Assembly (NCBI GenBank): GCA_020058965.1
Contig: JAGVCY010000294.1
Span: forward strand, 1 to 19,211
From: Candidatus Omnitrophota bacterium
Lineage (GTDB): Bacteria > Omnitrophota > Gorgyraeia > 2-02-FULL-51-18 > JAGOUK01
Length of the DNA stretch: 19,211 nt
Reading direction: 5' to 3'
Below are positions 7,201 to 14,431 of the stretch, in pieces. A model generated the notes under the pieces. That model was not told the DNA's origin. It was given only the letters and a program-made list of their open reading frames with translations, and searched no databases. The position numbers and the translations under genes were made by a program. How positions within the stretch are numbered: the stretch's first letter is position 1; each line of letters starts with the position of its first letter.

Positions 7201-7689
7201 ATGAGTAAGACGCAGCATCCGGATAAGGGGCCTAATGATAAGCGCGTGGCGACGAATCGTCAGGCGAGTCACTTCTATGAGATTTTGGAGACTCGGGAAG
7301 CGGGGCTGGTGTTGACGGGAACTGAGGTGAAGTCGCTGCGGGCGGGGTTGTGTCAGATTTCGGAAGGGTTTGCCAGGTTCGAGAAGGGGGAGCTTTTTCT
7401 TTATAGCATTCACATCGGACCCTACGAGCAGGGGAATATCAACAATCATCTGCCGAATAGGCCGCGGAAGCTTCTCCTCAAGCGGTCGGAGCTCAAGCGC
7501 TACTTCGGCCTGTTAACCCAGAAGGGCTTGACGATTGTGCCCTTAAGCGTATACTTTAAACACGGGCTCGTGAAATGCGATATCGGCGTGGCGAAGTCCA
7601 AAAAAGTTTTTGACCGGCGGGACGACATCAAGAAAAAGCTCAATCAGCGCGAGACCGACCGCGCCATCAAAGAGCGTTTCCGCAAGTAG
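7201..7689 (+). CDS. smpB: SsrA-binding protein SmpB
   Basis: 162 residues. SmpB binds the tRNA-like end of tmRNA, brings it to stalled ribosomes and mimics the missing anticodon stem. The OB-fold begins NRQASHFYEILETREAGLVL and continues TGTEVKSLRAG, LFLYSIHIGPYEQGN and RKLLLKRSELKRY, all family hallmarks. The basic C-terminal tail (FDRRDDIKKKLNQRETDRAIKERFRK) is the part that enters the mRNA channel. The frame stays open upstream into the tRNA gene, but the family begins at the ATG at 7201. There is no Shine-Dalgarno, and a TATAAT box ends 9 nt before the ATG. The gene for its RNA partner, ssrA, begins 12 nt after the stop codon. Confidence 0.97.
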   Translation: MSKTQHPDKGPNDKRVATNRQASHFYEILETREAGLVLTGTEVKSLRAGLCQISEGFARFEKGELFLYSIHIGPYEQGNINNHLPNRPRKLLLKRSELKRYFGLLTQKGLTIVPLSVYFKHGLVKCDIGVAKSKKVFDRRDDIKKKLNQRETDRAIKERFRK

Positions 7690-7701
7690 GTAAAAAGTCT
7701 C

Positions 7702-8099
7702 GGGGGCGACTGGTATCGATCCGGATACCGCTCGCGTAGTGGCCATGCGGAGGTTGCAGGGAGGCCTCCTAAAACACCTTGCACAATACAAACGCGAAAA
7801 ATACGCGCTTGAACTCGTTCCAGGTACCGACGTTTCGGTTACCTGTGATGAGCCCAGTAGCTCTCTAATCGGAGCTACCGTCAGCCACCCGCGTCCGCGA
7901 GGGTGATGTCTGGCGTAATTAGCGGACTGGTCCGAAGGAGGTGTCTCCTAGCCTTCGGACGAGATTTAATGGGGGCTGGCTAGGCGTGAACCCTGTTCGT
8001 CGGGGGCATGCCGGCGAGAACGTATAGACGCGACTAAGCATGTAGAGGCTACGCTTGTGATTTCCGGAGACGCGGGTTCGATTCCCGCCGCCTCCACCA
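7702..8099 (+). ncRNA. ssrA: Transfer-messenger RNA (tmRNA), trans-translation
   Basis: A 398-nt one-piece tmRNA. The 5' GGGGGCG pairs with 3' CGCCTCC, followed by discriminator A and encoded CCA. The third pair is G-U, the identity signal for alanyl-tRNA synthetase. The T arm GCGGG-TTCGATT-CCCGC is normal. The tag stop codon TAA at 7866-7868 lies in the loop of a 7-bp hairpin (GTAGCTC/GAGCTAC, 7857-7878), as in E. coli. Reading back in that frame, the likely resume codon is GCG at 7794, preceded by CAAAC. The tag would be 24 residues, beginning AKNTRLNSFQ and ending LPVMSPVAL, without the usual final Ala-Ala. Pseudoknot-rich sequence follows to the 3' end. The gene lies directly after smpB. 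Boundaries are firm; the tag start is inference. Confidence 0.95.
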
Positions 8100-8137
8100 A
8101 TTTAGAACTGGCCACGTCATGTGGCCGGTTCTAAATT
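8100..8137 (+). terminator. Strong hairpin terminator of ssrA
   Basis: ATTTAGAACTGGCCAC at 8100-8115 pairs with GTGGCCGGTTCTAAAT at 8121-8136 (one G-T wobble), with a GTCAT loop. The base of the stem is A/T-rich but no long T tract follows, so it may work in both directions or act as a processing and stability hairpin. It starts immediately after the tmRNA CCA. Confidence 0.75.
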
Positions 8138-8196
8138 AATCTAAGTATCGAGACATTCTTCTCATACTGATCATCAAAAAAGACGGGGGTTATGCC

Positions 8197-9042
8197 ATGG
8201 TAAGAGTTAAATGGATCGCATTTTTATCCGTTCTTTTAATCGCGGAGCCCGTCGTGGCATCTGAGCTTTTATCCTCCGACGGGGCCAAGCAAGCGCCGGG
8301 CAAAAGCGTAAGTAGTTTTGTTCAAGCGATGAAGCAAAGCGAGCAGCTTCAGGAAAATGCGGGCGCGCTGTTGGAGCTTCAAAACAAGCCGCTTCTGGCT
8401 GTGAAGACTCCGCAGAATGAAGCGGTTGTTATTTCCGGCGGGGACATCACTTTTAACAAGACGGGCGATATCATCGTTATTTCTTCGACCGTTAATTTAC
8501 TCCCCGCGGTAAGACTGAATTTAAAGGATCCGAATACCGTTGAATATGGGAACACGATATTTGGCGGATCGATCGTGCCATACAATCGTGACAGCGCTCC
8601 CGGTTCTTGGGCGCAGGTGATGGATATTGCCATCCAAATGACCAAACAGCTCGCCTCCGCCACCACGGCACCGCAGGATCTAAAGCTTCTTCAGAAATTT
8701 ATAAAAAATCTGGAGCATGATTACAAGCAAACCCTGAGCGTAGAATCCGTGAGCGCCACAGACCGTATTGTGGTTTCGGTGATTGGCGGAATGATACAGG
8801 TAACGGCCCCGTATCCCGGTCCATTCAATGGGGGTTATTTTACTTATAACCGCAAAAGCGGCGTTATCAGTGAAGGTCATTCGCAGTACGCGGGGAATTT
8901 TCCAGTGAGCGTGGAACTTCTAAACCGCATGATCGCACAGGTTGAAAAAGCGATTTTGATTCAGACGGATCCGGCGCAATGCCGCGAGCTGAACAAAGTT
9001 TTGCGTGTTTTAGGTCAGGATCTTCGCCGGCTCCAAAAATAG
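8197..9042 (+). CDS. Exported protein of unknown function
   Basis: 281 residues with a clear Sec signal peptide: basic start (MVRVK), hydrophobic core WIAFLSVLLIA and a likely cleavage site VVA|SE after residue 21. It has no lipobox cysteine. The mature protein alternates strand-like stretches (residues 70-125, 180-215) with helical ones (145-180 and the C-terminal 50 residues). A GGYFTYNRKSGVISEG segment near residue 210 looks like a beta hairpin, but I recognise no family or catalytic motif. The ATG at 8197 has GGGGG 7 nt upstream; an ATG at 8192 is in another frame. It stands alone, after the tmRNA terminator and before the FIST gene with its own promoter, so its context gives no role. Probably periplasmic. 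Confidence 0.8.
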   Translation: MVRVKWIAFLSVLLIAEPVVASELLSSDGAKQAPGKSVSSFVQAMKQSEQLQENAGALLELQNKPLLAVKTPQNEAVVISGGDITFNKTGDIIVISSTVNLLPAVRLNLKDPNTVEYGNTIFGGSIVPYNRDSAPGSWAQVMDIAIQMTKQLASATTAPQDLKLLQKFIKNLEHDYKQTLSVESVSATDRIVVSVIGGMIQVTAPYPGPFNGGYFTYNRKSGVISEGHSQYAGNFPVSVELLNRMIAQVEKAILIQTDPAQCRELNKVLRVLGQDLRRLQK

Positions 9043-9126
9043 TTCATTCAATCGCATCGACTCAATCTTCCTTGACTCAGCATTCGGGGTCAATCCACGC
9101 AATTCAATAATAATTATTGCTTACTA

Positions 9127-9154
9127 TTGATATTCAATATTAATCAATTATACT
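9127..9154 (+). promoter_or_regulatory. Promoter of the FIST / cyclic-di-GMP pair with possible operator
   Basis: TTGATA (9127-9132), a 16-nt spacer and TATACT (9149-9154) form a good sigma-70-type promoter in a very A/T-rich patch. An inverted repeat, ATTGAT (9126-9131) and ATCAAT (9143-9148), sits across the -35 and spacer, where a repressor dimer could bind. The predicted transcript start near 9161 leaves the ribosome site at 9169 inside the leader. Confidence 0.5.
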
Positions 9155-9168
9155 CCATTCTAAATAAT

Positions 9169-9174
9169 GGAGGG
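9169..9174 (+). promoter_or_regulatory. Ribosome binding site that decides the FIST start
   Basis: GGAGGG lies 4 nt before a GTG at 9179. The upstream in-frame ATG at 9167 overlaps this site and has no ribosome site of its own, so GTG is the better start even though it is a weaker codon. Confidence 0.5.
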
Positions 9175-9178
9175 TTCT

Positions 9179-10318
9179 GTGAAAGTCAGTCAAAGCAAAT
9201 GGTCGGCCGATGCGGGATGGCAGCCGGCGCTCCCTAACAAGGTCGATTCAGCCGTGCAATGGGTTTTGGTATTTGCCAGCACGGAGCTTATTCAAAAAAA
9301 AGAGTTGCTTGCCGAACTTAGAAAATGTTATCCAGCGGCCCACTTTTTTGGCTGCTCGACTGCCGGCGAGATTATTTCTACGCATGTCTCCGATGATACT
9401 TTGGTGGCCAGCGCGATCCAGTTGGAGCATACCTCCGTTCGGGTCCAATCCATGCTCATAACCTCCACAGAAGAGAGCTTTGAGATCGGGCAAAAACTTG
9501 CCGAAAGTCTTCCCAAGGCAGAATTAACCCATGTGTTTGTTCTGTCCGACGGGCTTCATATCAACGGCAGCGATCTGGTCCGAGGCCTGAGCAAGAATTT
9601 GCCAAGCCATGTGGCTGTGACCGGAGGCCTTTCGGGGGACGGCGCGCGTTTTGAAAAAACCTTTGTGCTGACGGGAGACAGTGTTGAATCGAATCGTGTC
9701 GGGGTGGTCGGATTTTATGGAAGCCGGATGCGCATCGGATATGCCTCGCTTGGCGGATGGGATCCATTTGGCCCTGAGCGCGTCATTACCCGCTCAAGCG
9801 GAAACATTCTCTACGAGCTGGACGGCAAGTCCGCATTGCAGCTGTATAAAACCTACTTGGGCGAGCACGCCGAGGGTTTGCCCGCCACGGGCTTACTTTT
9901 CCCTTTGAGTCTTCGTATGGGGGAGGGAGACTCTGCCGTGGTGCGCACGATACTTTCGGTGAATGAGAAAGATGAGAGCATGGTGTTTGCCGGAAATGTT
10001 CCGGAAGGTTCGTTCGCCAGATTCATGAAGGCCAATTTTGACCGTTTGATCGACGGCGCGGAGGGCGCCGCTAAGGTAAATTTTAATGCCATCGGCTCCG
10101 TCTCCCCTTCGTTAGCCGTGCTGATCAGCTGCGTGGGCCGTAAATTAATTCTTAAGCAGCGCGTCGAAGAAGAGATAGAGGGAGCCCGGGACGTGCTCGG
10201 CCCGTCCGCCGCGCTGACCGGATTCTATTCTTACGGAGAAATATCTCCGTTCACGCCCGGCGCAAAGTGCGAGCTGCATAATCAAACGATGACCATCACA
10301 TCGTTTTTGGAAATATGA
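9179..10318 (+). CDS. FIST-domain sensory protein
   Basis: About 379 residues from GTG 9179 (383 if ATG 9167 is used). The N-terminal FIST domain shows HFFGCSTAGEI, then VFVLSDGLHINGSDLVRGL and VTGGLSGDGARFEKTFVL. The C-terminal FIST_C domain shows ATGLLFPLSLRMG, VRTILSVNEKDESMVFAGNVPEG and ALTGFYSYGEISPF with CELHNQTMTI at the end. FIST domains are small-ligand sensors, proposed to bind amino acids or their derivatives, usually linked to histidine kinases, chemoreceptors or GGDEF proteins. There is no signal peptide or membrane segment, so it is cytoplasmic. The stop codon is 9 nt before a PAS-GGDEF-EAL gene, so the two likely form an operon in which FIST senses and the next protein answers. 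The ligand is unknown. Confidence 0.92.
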   Translation: MKVSQSKWSADAGWQPALPNKVDSAVQWVLVFASTELIQKKELLAELRKCYPAAHFFGCSTAGEIISTHVSDDTLVASAIQLEHTSVRVQSMLITSTEESFEIGQKLAESLPKAELTHVFVLSDGLHINGSDLVRGLSKNLPSHVAVTGGLSGDGARFEKTFVLTGDSVESNRVGVVGFYGSRMRIGYASLGGWDPFGPERVITRSSGNILYELDGKSALQLYKTYLGEHAEGLPATGLLFPLSLRMGEGDSAVVRTILSVNEKDESMVFAGNVPEGSFARFMKANFDRLIDGAEGAAKVNFNAIGSVSPSLAVLISCVGRKLILKQRVEEEIEGARDVLGPSAALTGFYSYGEISPFTPGAKCELHNQTMTITSFLEI

Positions 10319-10327
10319 TGTCCGTTT

Positions 10328-12562
10328 ATGGAATGGCATAGTCTGCTCAAACGCCAGATCAAAAAGTACTTTCCGGACGGAATTCCTCAGGGTTATAACC
10401 AGGAATTTATTAAAGCCGTTCATGAAGCTTATATAGGGTTTGATCAAGACCGTGGCATACTCGAGCGCTCGCTCGATTTAAGCTCGCAGGAACTATTCCA
10501 AGCCAACACGGACATGCGCGCCGTTTTTCGGGCCTTTCCCGATCTCTTTTTTCGCGTTGATCATGACGGTGTAATTCTCGACCACAAAGTTGGGGGCAGT
10601 GCGGACCTGTTTCGTCCAGGCGAGAAGTTGTTGGGGAAAAAAATTCAAAATATTCCGGATGGCAATGCCGGCGTCTTATTCCAGCAGGCCATTGACCAGG
10701 TCCGCAAAACTCAATCCACGGCAAGCATCGAATATGACGTCGTGGTCGGCGGGAAAAAACAATTTTATGAAGCAAGATTTTTGCCTTTGAGCGGCGCAAA
10801 GATCATCATCATCATTCGGAATATTACCGAACGAAAAAATGCGGAACAAGCTCTCATGGTAAGCGAAGAAAGATATTCCATCGCCGTCAAAGGCTCCAAT
10901 GACGGTCTTTGGGACTGGGACCTAAAATCCAAGCAAATCTATTTTTCGCCTCAATGGAAAAGCCTTTTGGGCTACTCGGATGCCGAGATCGGGACAACGC
11001 CGGACGAATGGTATTCGCGCATCCATCTGGAAGACAGGGATATATTTTCTAGCAAAATGGATGAACATGTTGGCGGAGCGGAACCATTTTTTAAATGCGA
11101 GTACCGAATGCTGCACAAAGACGGTCGTTATTTGTGGATGAAAGCCCAGGGGGTCGCGCTGCGTGATCCGGAGGGATTCGCTTACCGCATCGCCGGATCT
11201 CAAACGGACGTTACCGACAGAAAAATTGTTGAAGAACAGCTTTTGCACAATGCTTTTCACGATTCTTTGACCGGATTGCCAAGTCGGTTGCTGTTCATGA
11301 ATCGTTTGCGTCAGTCGATGGAGCATTCGAAGGGTCGGTCGAGTGAGGGCATGGCCGTGATGTTCATAGACTTAGACCGCTTTAAGCTCATCAACGATGG
11401 GTTGGGACATGGTATGGGCGACCAATTGCTGATCGAGGTTGCCAAGCGCCTGAAGGCCTGCGTTCGAAGCTCGGACACCATCGCCCGCATTGGCGGTGAT
11501 GAATTTACGGTCCTTATGGAGCATGTGAAAGATTCGACAACCGTGAGCCATCTCGTCGGGCGGATTGAAGAGGGGCTAAGGGCCCCCTTTAATTTAGAGG
11601 GACAGGAAATTTATATTGCCGCCAGCATCGGCGTCGCCATGGGTTCAAGTGATTATGATAAACCCGAAGACTTGATGCGGGACGCGGATACGGCGATGTA
11701 CCGCGCCAAAAGCAGCGGAGGCACGTTCGAGATTTATGACATTCACATGCATGCTCGAGTAGTTTCGCTTCTCAAATCCGAGAGCGAACTGCGCCGTGCC
11801 GTAGAAAATCAGGAATTTAGAATCTATTACCAACCCATCATCATGCTCACGACCGGGCGAGTCGTCGGCTTTGAAGCCTTGCTGCGGTGGCAACACGGCG
11901 TCAGGGGCCTCGTCGCTCCTGCAGAAATCATACCGTTGGCCGAAGAAACGGGGCTCATTATTCCTATTGGCAACTGGGTGCTCAAGAATGCGTGCAAGGA
12001 CATGGTGCGTTGGCAAAAGCAATTTCCTAATAGTCCGCTGGAATTAAACGTCAATATGTCCTACAAGCAAATTTTGCAAGGGGATGTGCTGGTGAGTCAG
12101 ATCCATGATGCTCTAAATGAGACCAAGATCCCGCCGCACACTCTCGCGTTGGAAATCACTGAAAGCGGAATCATGGAAAACCAGGAAGGGGTGATTCGCA
12201 TGATCCAATCCCTGCGCAAACTTAATATTCAGATCGCCATTGATGATTTCGGGGTAGGGTATTCTTCGCTGAACTATTTGCACCGCCTGCCGATCGACAA
12301 GCTCAAGGTGGACAAATCATTTCTCGTGAATCCGGGAAGTTCCAATGAAACTGAATCCGTTTTAAAAGCCATCATCGCGCTGGCCCACAATCTCAATATT
12401 CCGGTCGTTGCCGAAGGGATTGAAGTCATGGAGCAGCTTTCCCTGCTGAAAGAGCTTCAATGCGAATTCGGCCAAGGATATTATTTCGCGGGGCCCATGC
12501 CGGCAGAAGCGGTCGCGGCCTTCATCCAATCCAATCAGTCCTTCCACGAAGTAATTAAATAG
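10328..12562 (+). CDS. PAS-PAS-GGDEF-EAL cyclic-di-GMP signalling protein
   Basis: 744 residues without membrane helices. After a short N-terminal region come two PAS domains (about 62-175 and 178-300; the second ends YRIAGSQTDVTDRK), a GGDEF diguanylate cyclase domain (306-465) and an EAL phosphodiesterase domain (481-735). The cyclase motif is intact (GGDEF, 389-393), and the inhibitory I-site RSSD (380-383) lies the normal five residues before it. The EAL domain keeps EALLRW (Glu516), NVNMS, EITES, IDDFGVGYSSL (Asp639-Asp640), KVDKSF and VAEGIE, so both activities could be functional. The ATG at 10328 has no clear ribosome site and lies 9 nt after the FIST stop, suggesting translational coupling. 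The output may control pilus motility or surface growth; a PilT-like gene is 5 kb away. Confidence 0.95.
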   Translation: MEWHSLLKRQIKKYFPDGIPQGYNQEFIKAVHEAYIGFDQDRGILERSLDLSSQELFQANTDMRAVFRAFPDLFFRVDHDGVILDHKVGGSADLFRPGEKLLGKKIQNIPDGNAGVLFQQAIDQVRKTQSTASIEYDVVVGGKKQFYEARFLPLSGAKIIIIIRNITERKNAEQALMVSEERYSIAVKGSNDGLWDWDLKSKQIYFSPQWKSLLGYSDAEIGTTPDEWYSRIHLEDRDIFSSKMDEHVGGAEPFFKCEYRMLHKDGRYLWMKAQGVALRDPEGFAYRIAGSQTDVTDRKIVEEQLLHNAFHDSLTGLPSRLLFMNRLRQSMEHSKGRSSEGMAVMFIDLDRFKLINDGLGHGMGDQLLIEVAKRLKACVRSSDTIARIGGDEFTVLMEHVKDSTTVSHLVGRIEEGLRAPFNLEGQEIYIAASIGVAMGSSDYDKPEDLMRDADTAMYRAKSSGGTFEIYDIHMHARVVSLLKSESELRRAVENQEFRIYYQPIIMLTTGRVVGFEALLRWQHGVRGLVAPAEIIPLAEETGLIIPIGNWVLKNACKDMVRWQKQFPNSPLELNVNMSYKQILQGDVLVSQIHDALNETKIPPHTLALEITESGIMENQEGVIRMIQSLRKLNIQIAIDDFGVGYSSLNYLHRLPIDKLKVDKSFLVNPGSSNETESVLKAIIALAHNLNIPVVAEGIEVMEQLSLLKELQCEFGQGYYFAGPMPAEAVAAFIQSNQSFHEVIK

Positions 12563-12575
12563 CCGGCTGAGACCG

Positions 12576-12605
12576 ACGACAGACGCTAAAGGGATGGGAT
12601 ATAAT
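12576..12605 (+). promoter_or_regulatory. Promoter of the nitroreductase gene
   Basis: A perfect TATAAT lies at 12600-12605. ACGACA at 12576-12581, keeping the GACA core, gives an 18-nt spacer. The predicted transcript start near 12612 leaves a leader of about 35 nt to the chosen GTG start. No terminator is evident for the upstream gene. Confidence 0.5.
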
Positions 12606-12634
12606 GCCGGCATCCGTTTTACGTTATGACACCC

Positions 12635-12640
12635 AGGAGA
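12635..12640 (+). promoter_or_regulatory. Ribosome binding site that decides the nitroreductase start
   Basis: AGGAGA is 6 nt before GTG 12647. The upstream ATG at 12626 has no such site, and the ATG at 12642 is out of frame. Confidence 0.6.
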
Positions 12641-12646
12641 AATGAA

Positions 12647-13297
12647 GTGGAAAAAATTTCAGGCAAGACCATCGTCGATCATTTGAACTGGCGCTACGCG
12701 ACCAAAAAATTTGATAAGACACGCAAAATTACCGACGGGGATTGGCAGGTATTGGTCGAGTCGCTTCGCCTCGCACCGTCCTCCTTCGGCCTTCAGCCAT
12801 GGAAATTCGTCGTCATCCAGTCGCCTGAACTTCGCAAAAAACTTACCCCCGCGTCCTGGAATCAGACGCAGATCGAGGATTGTTCTCATCTGATCGCGGT
12901 GGCGTCGCTCAAGTCGATCAACGAAGCGTACATCGACAAATTTGTGCGGTCGATCGCCAAAGAGCAGGGTGTTACCGAAGCTTCGCTCAAAGGTTATCGC
13001 GATATGATGACCGGGAGTTTGCTTCAGGGGCCCCGTTCGGCGGTGATCGACACCTGGGCGTCGCGGCAGGCCTACATCGCGATGGGATTTTTTATGTCCG
13101 CGGCGGCGATGATGCAGATCGACGCATGCCCGATGGAGGGTATCGTGCCTGAGCAGTACGATGAACTACTGGGCCTCAAGGGCACCGAATTTGGAACCCA
13201 GGCGGTTCTCGCGGCCGGTTACCGCGCGGCCGATGACGGTTATCAGAGCCGTAAAAAAGTTAGGTTTGAAAAATCCGAAGTGTTCCTGTCACGATAA
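12647..13297 (+). CDS. NfsB-type NAD(P)H nitroreductase family protein
   Basis: 216 residues from GTG 12647, almost the 217 of E. coli NfsB, which supports this start over ATG 12626 (223 residues). The family binds FMN as a dimer and reduces nitroaromatics, quinones or flavin-like substrates with NAD(P)H. The FMN-contact motif is RYATKKFD near the start, followed by SLRLAPSSFGLQPWKFVVI with the usual Ser-Ser and QPW. Further on are WASRQAYIAMGFFMSAAAMMQID and DACPMEGI, corresponding to DAVPIEGF of NfsB, and the end has VRFEKSEVF. The true substrate cannot be read from sequence; many members are broad oxidoreductases. It has its own promoter and lies 22 nt before the metallopeptidase gene on the same strand, with no shared theme. 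Confidence 0.93.
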   Translation: MEKISGKTIVDHLNWRYATKKFDKTRKITDGDWQVLVESLRLAPSSFGLQPWKFVVIQSPELRKKLTPASWNQTQIEDCSHLIAVASLKSINEAYIDKFVRSIAKEQGVTEASLKGYRDMMTGSLLQGPRSAVIDTWASRQAYIAMGFFMSAAAMMQIDACPMEGIVPEQYDELLGLKGTEFGTQAVLAAGYRAADDGYQSRKKVRFEKSEVFLSR

Positions 13298-13319
13298 CCC
13301 GCGCTGATTTACGATCCGC

Positions 13320-14102
13320 ATGAGGCGGTGGTCGATCGGATGGTTTAACAGAAGCGATCGCGCGGCTAAGCCGAGTGGTCGAGTTGCGGCGGATCGGTTG
13401 ATCGTAGACGGCATTGAGGTAATCATTGTTCGAAAAGGCGTCCGTCACATCAGCATGAGGATATGTCCACCCGACGCGGGTGTGCGGGTGACCGTGCCGC
13501 ATCGGCTGAAGGATGACGCGGTTCGGGCCGTTGTGATCGGAAAGCTCGAGTGGATTCGGCAACATCAAATGCGAGTTTTGGCGGCAGCGCGAGTCTCTGC
13601 ACGAGATTTCGTGACAGGCGAGACGCACGAATTTTTTGGAAAGCAATTACCGATCCGTGTGGTCGAGGGCAAGGGGCGGGCGCGGATCGTCGAGCGGGAG
13701 GATAGCGGAATCGATCTGATGGTGCGGCCCGGAGCGACCCGAGCGGAGCGCGAGCGAACGCTGCAAAGATGGTACCGAAAGGAATTGGAAGGCCTGATTC
13801 CGACGCTTGTCGCGCGATGGGAGGGGCCGATGGGTGTGAAGGTCGCGGAGTGGGGCGTGAAGCGCATGAAGACCAAGTGGGGGACCTGCAACACGCGCGC
13901 CCGGCGGATCTGGATCAGTTTGGAACTGGCCAAAAAACCCATCCGTTGTCTGGAGTATATTGTGGTGCATGAAATGACGCATCTTTTGGAGCGAAGCCAC
14001 AATCACCGCTTCAAGGGGCTGATGGATGGGTTTATGCCCGAGTGGCGGTTGATTCAACGGGAACTTAAGCAGCTCGATCAGAGTTCGGAAGGATTGGAAT
14101 GA
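13320..14102 (+). CDS. YgjP-type (DUF45, SprT-like) zinc metallopeptidase
   Basis: 260 residues. The catalytic signature is VVHEMTHLLERSHNHRF: zinc ligands His217 and His221, catalytic Glu218, and probably His227 as third ligand. Upstream is the block WGVKRMKTKWGTCNTRARRIWISLELAKKP, the usual mk(t/s)rWGsC...iNl.L pattern of the YgjP family. The N-terminal half starts LIVDGIEVIIVRKGVRHISMRI, a beta-rich domain also seen in relatives. The first 25 residues are basic and poorly conserved in style, so the true start could be later; ATG 13320 has no good ribosome site. Relatives are sometimes found with restriction or DNA-repair genes, but none is near. The stop codon overlaps the start of the next gene (ATGA at 14099-14102), indicating translational coupling. 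Confidence 0.9.
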   Translation: MRRWSIGWFNRSDRAAKPSGRVAADRLIVDGIEVIIVRKGVRHISMRICPPDAGVRVTVPHRLKDDAVRAVVIGKLEWIRQHQMRVLAAARVSARDFVTGETHEFFGKQLPIRVVEGKGRARIVEREDSGIDLMVRPGATRAERERTLQRWYRKELEGLIPTLVARWEGPMGVKVAEWGVKRMKTKWGTCNTRARRIWISLELAKKPIRCLEYIVVHEMTHLLERSHNHRFKGLMDGFMPEWRLIQRELKQLDQSSEGLE

Positions 14103-14386
14103 CACTCGAAAACGGCGCGCAACCGCTCGAAGAGTTGATGAAAAAGTACGGTCTCACGAGCCAAATCCTGGTTGAGGCATCGACGGATCAGCTCAGTTTT
14201 AAAATGGTGCAGAAAGGCCGCAAGGGCAGACGGCTCTCGATGAATGTTCAAAAAAAAATATTACACGCGGTCCGCGCCGCCGTTGTGGCCGCGTCCCGCG
14301 AAGCAAAAGCGTTAGGGGCGTCAGAAGCTAAGGCAATTTCGGTACCGTCAATTAAGCTCGAGGATTTGTTCAACTACCGCGGCTGA
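14099..14386 (+). CDS. Small HTH-like protein coupled to the metallopeptidase
   Basis: 95 residues, starting in an ATGA overlap with the metallopeptidase stop. Residues 8-60 (PLEELMKKYGLTSQILVEAS... to KKILHAVRAAV) read like a five-helix Cro/C1-type DNA-binding domain: a helix, the turn YGLTSQ, a recognition-like helix, then the very basic QKGRKGRRLSMNVQKKILHAVRA. The rest is Ala-rich helix and a short tail. I cannot name a family, and HTH is a judgement from pattern. The tight overlap suggests that the protein works with the peptidase, for example as regulator, adaptor or substrate. Peptidase plus repressor-like partner is a known design in other systems (ImmA/ImmR), but this peptidase is of another family. 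Confidence 0.65.
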   Translation: MTLENGAQPLEELMKKYGLTSQILVEASTDQLSFKMVQKGRKGRRLSMNVQKKILHAVRAAVVAASREAKALGASEAKAISVPSIKLEDLFNYRG

Positions 14387-14431
14387 TGTACGGGGATTTA
14401 GTGAATTTCAAAAAGGGTGGAATTTAATTTC

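Noticed and set aside
7781-7905. Alternative tmRNA tag frame starting GCA and containing Tyr-Ala-Leu
   Set aside because: It resembles the E. coli tag start, but it runs on through the stop hairpin and ends far into the pseudoknot region, which does not fit tmRNA structure.
9072-9093. TTGACTC/GGGTCAA hairpin as terminator after the exported orphan
   Set aside because: Seven pairs with a wobble and eight-base loop but no T tract; too weak to annotate.
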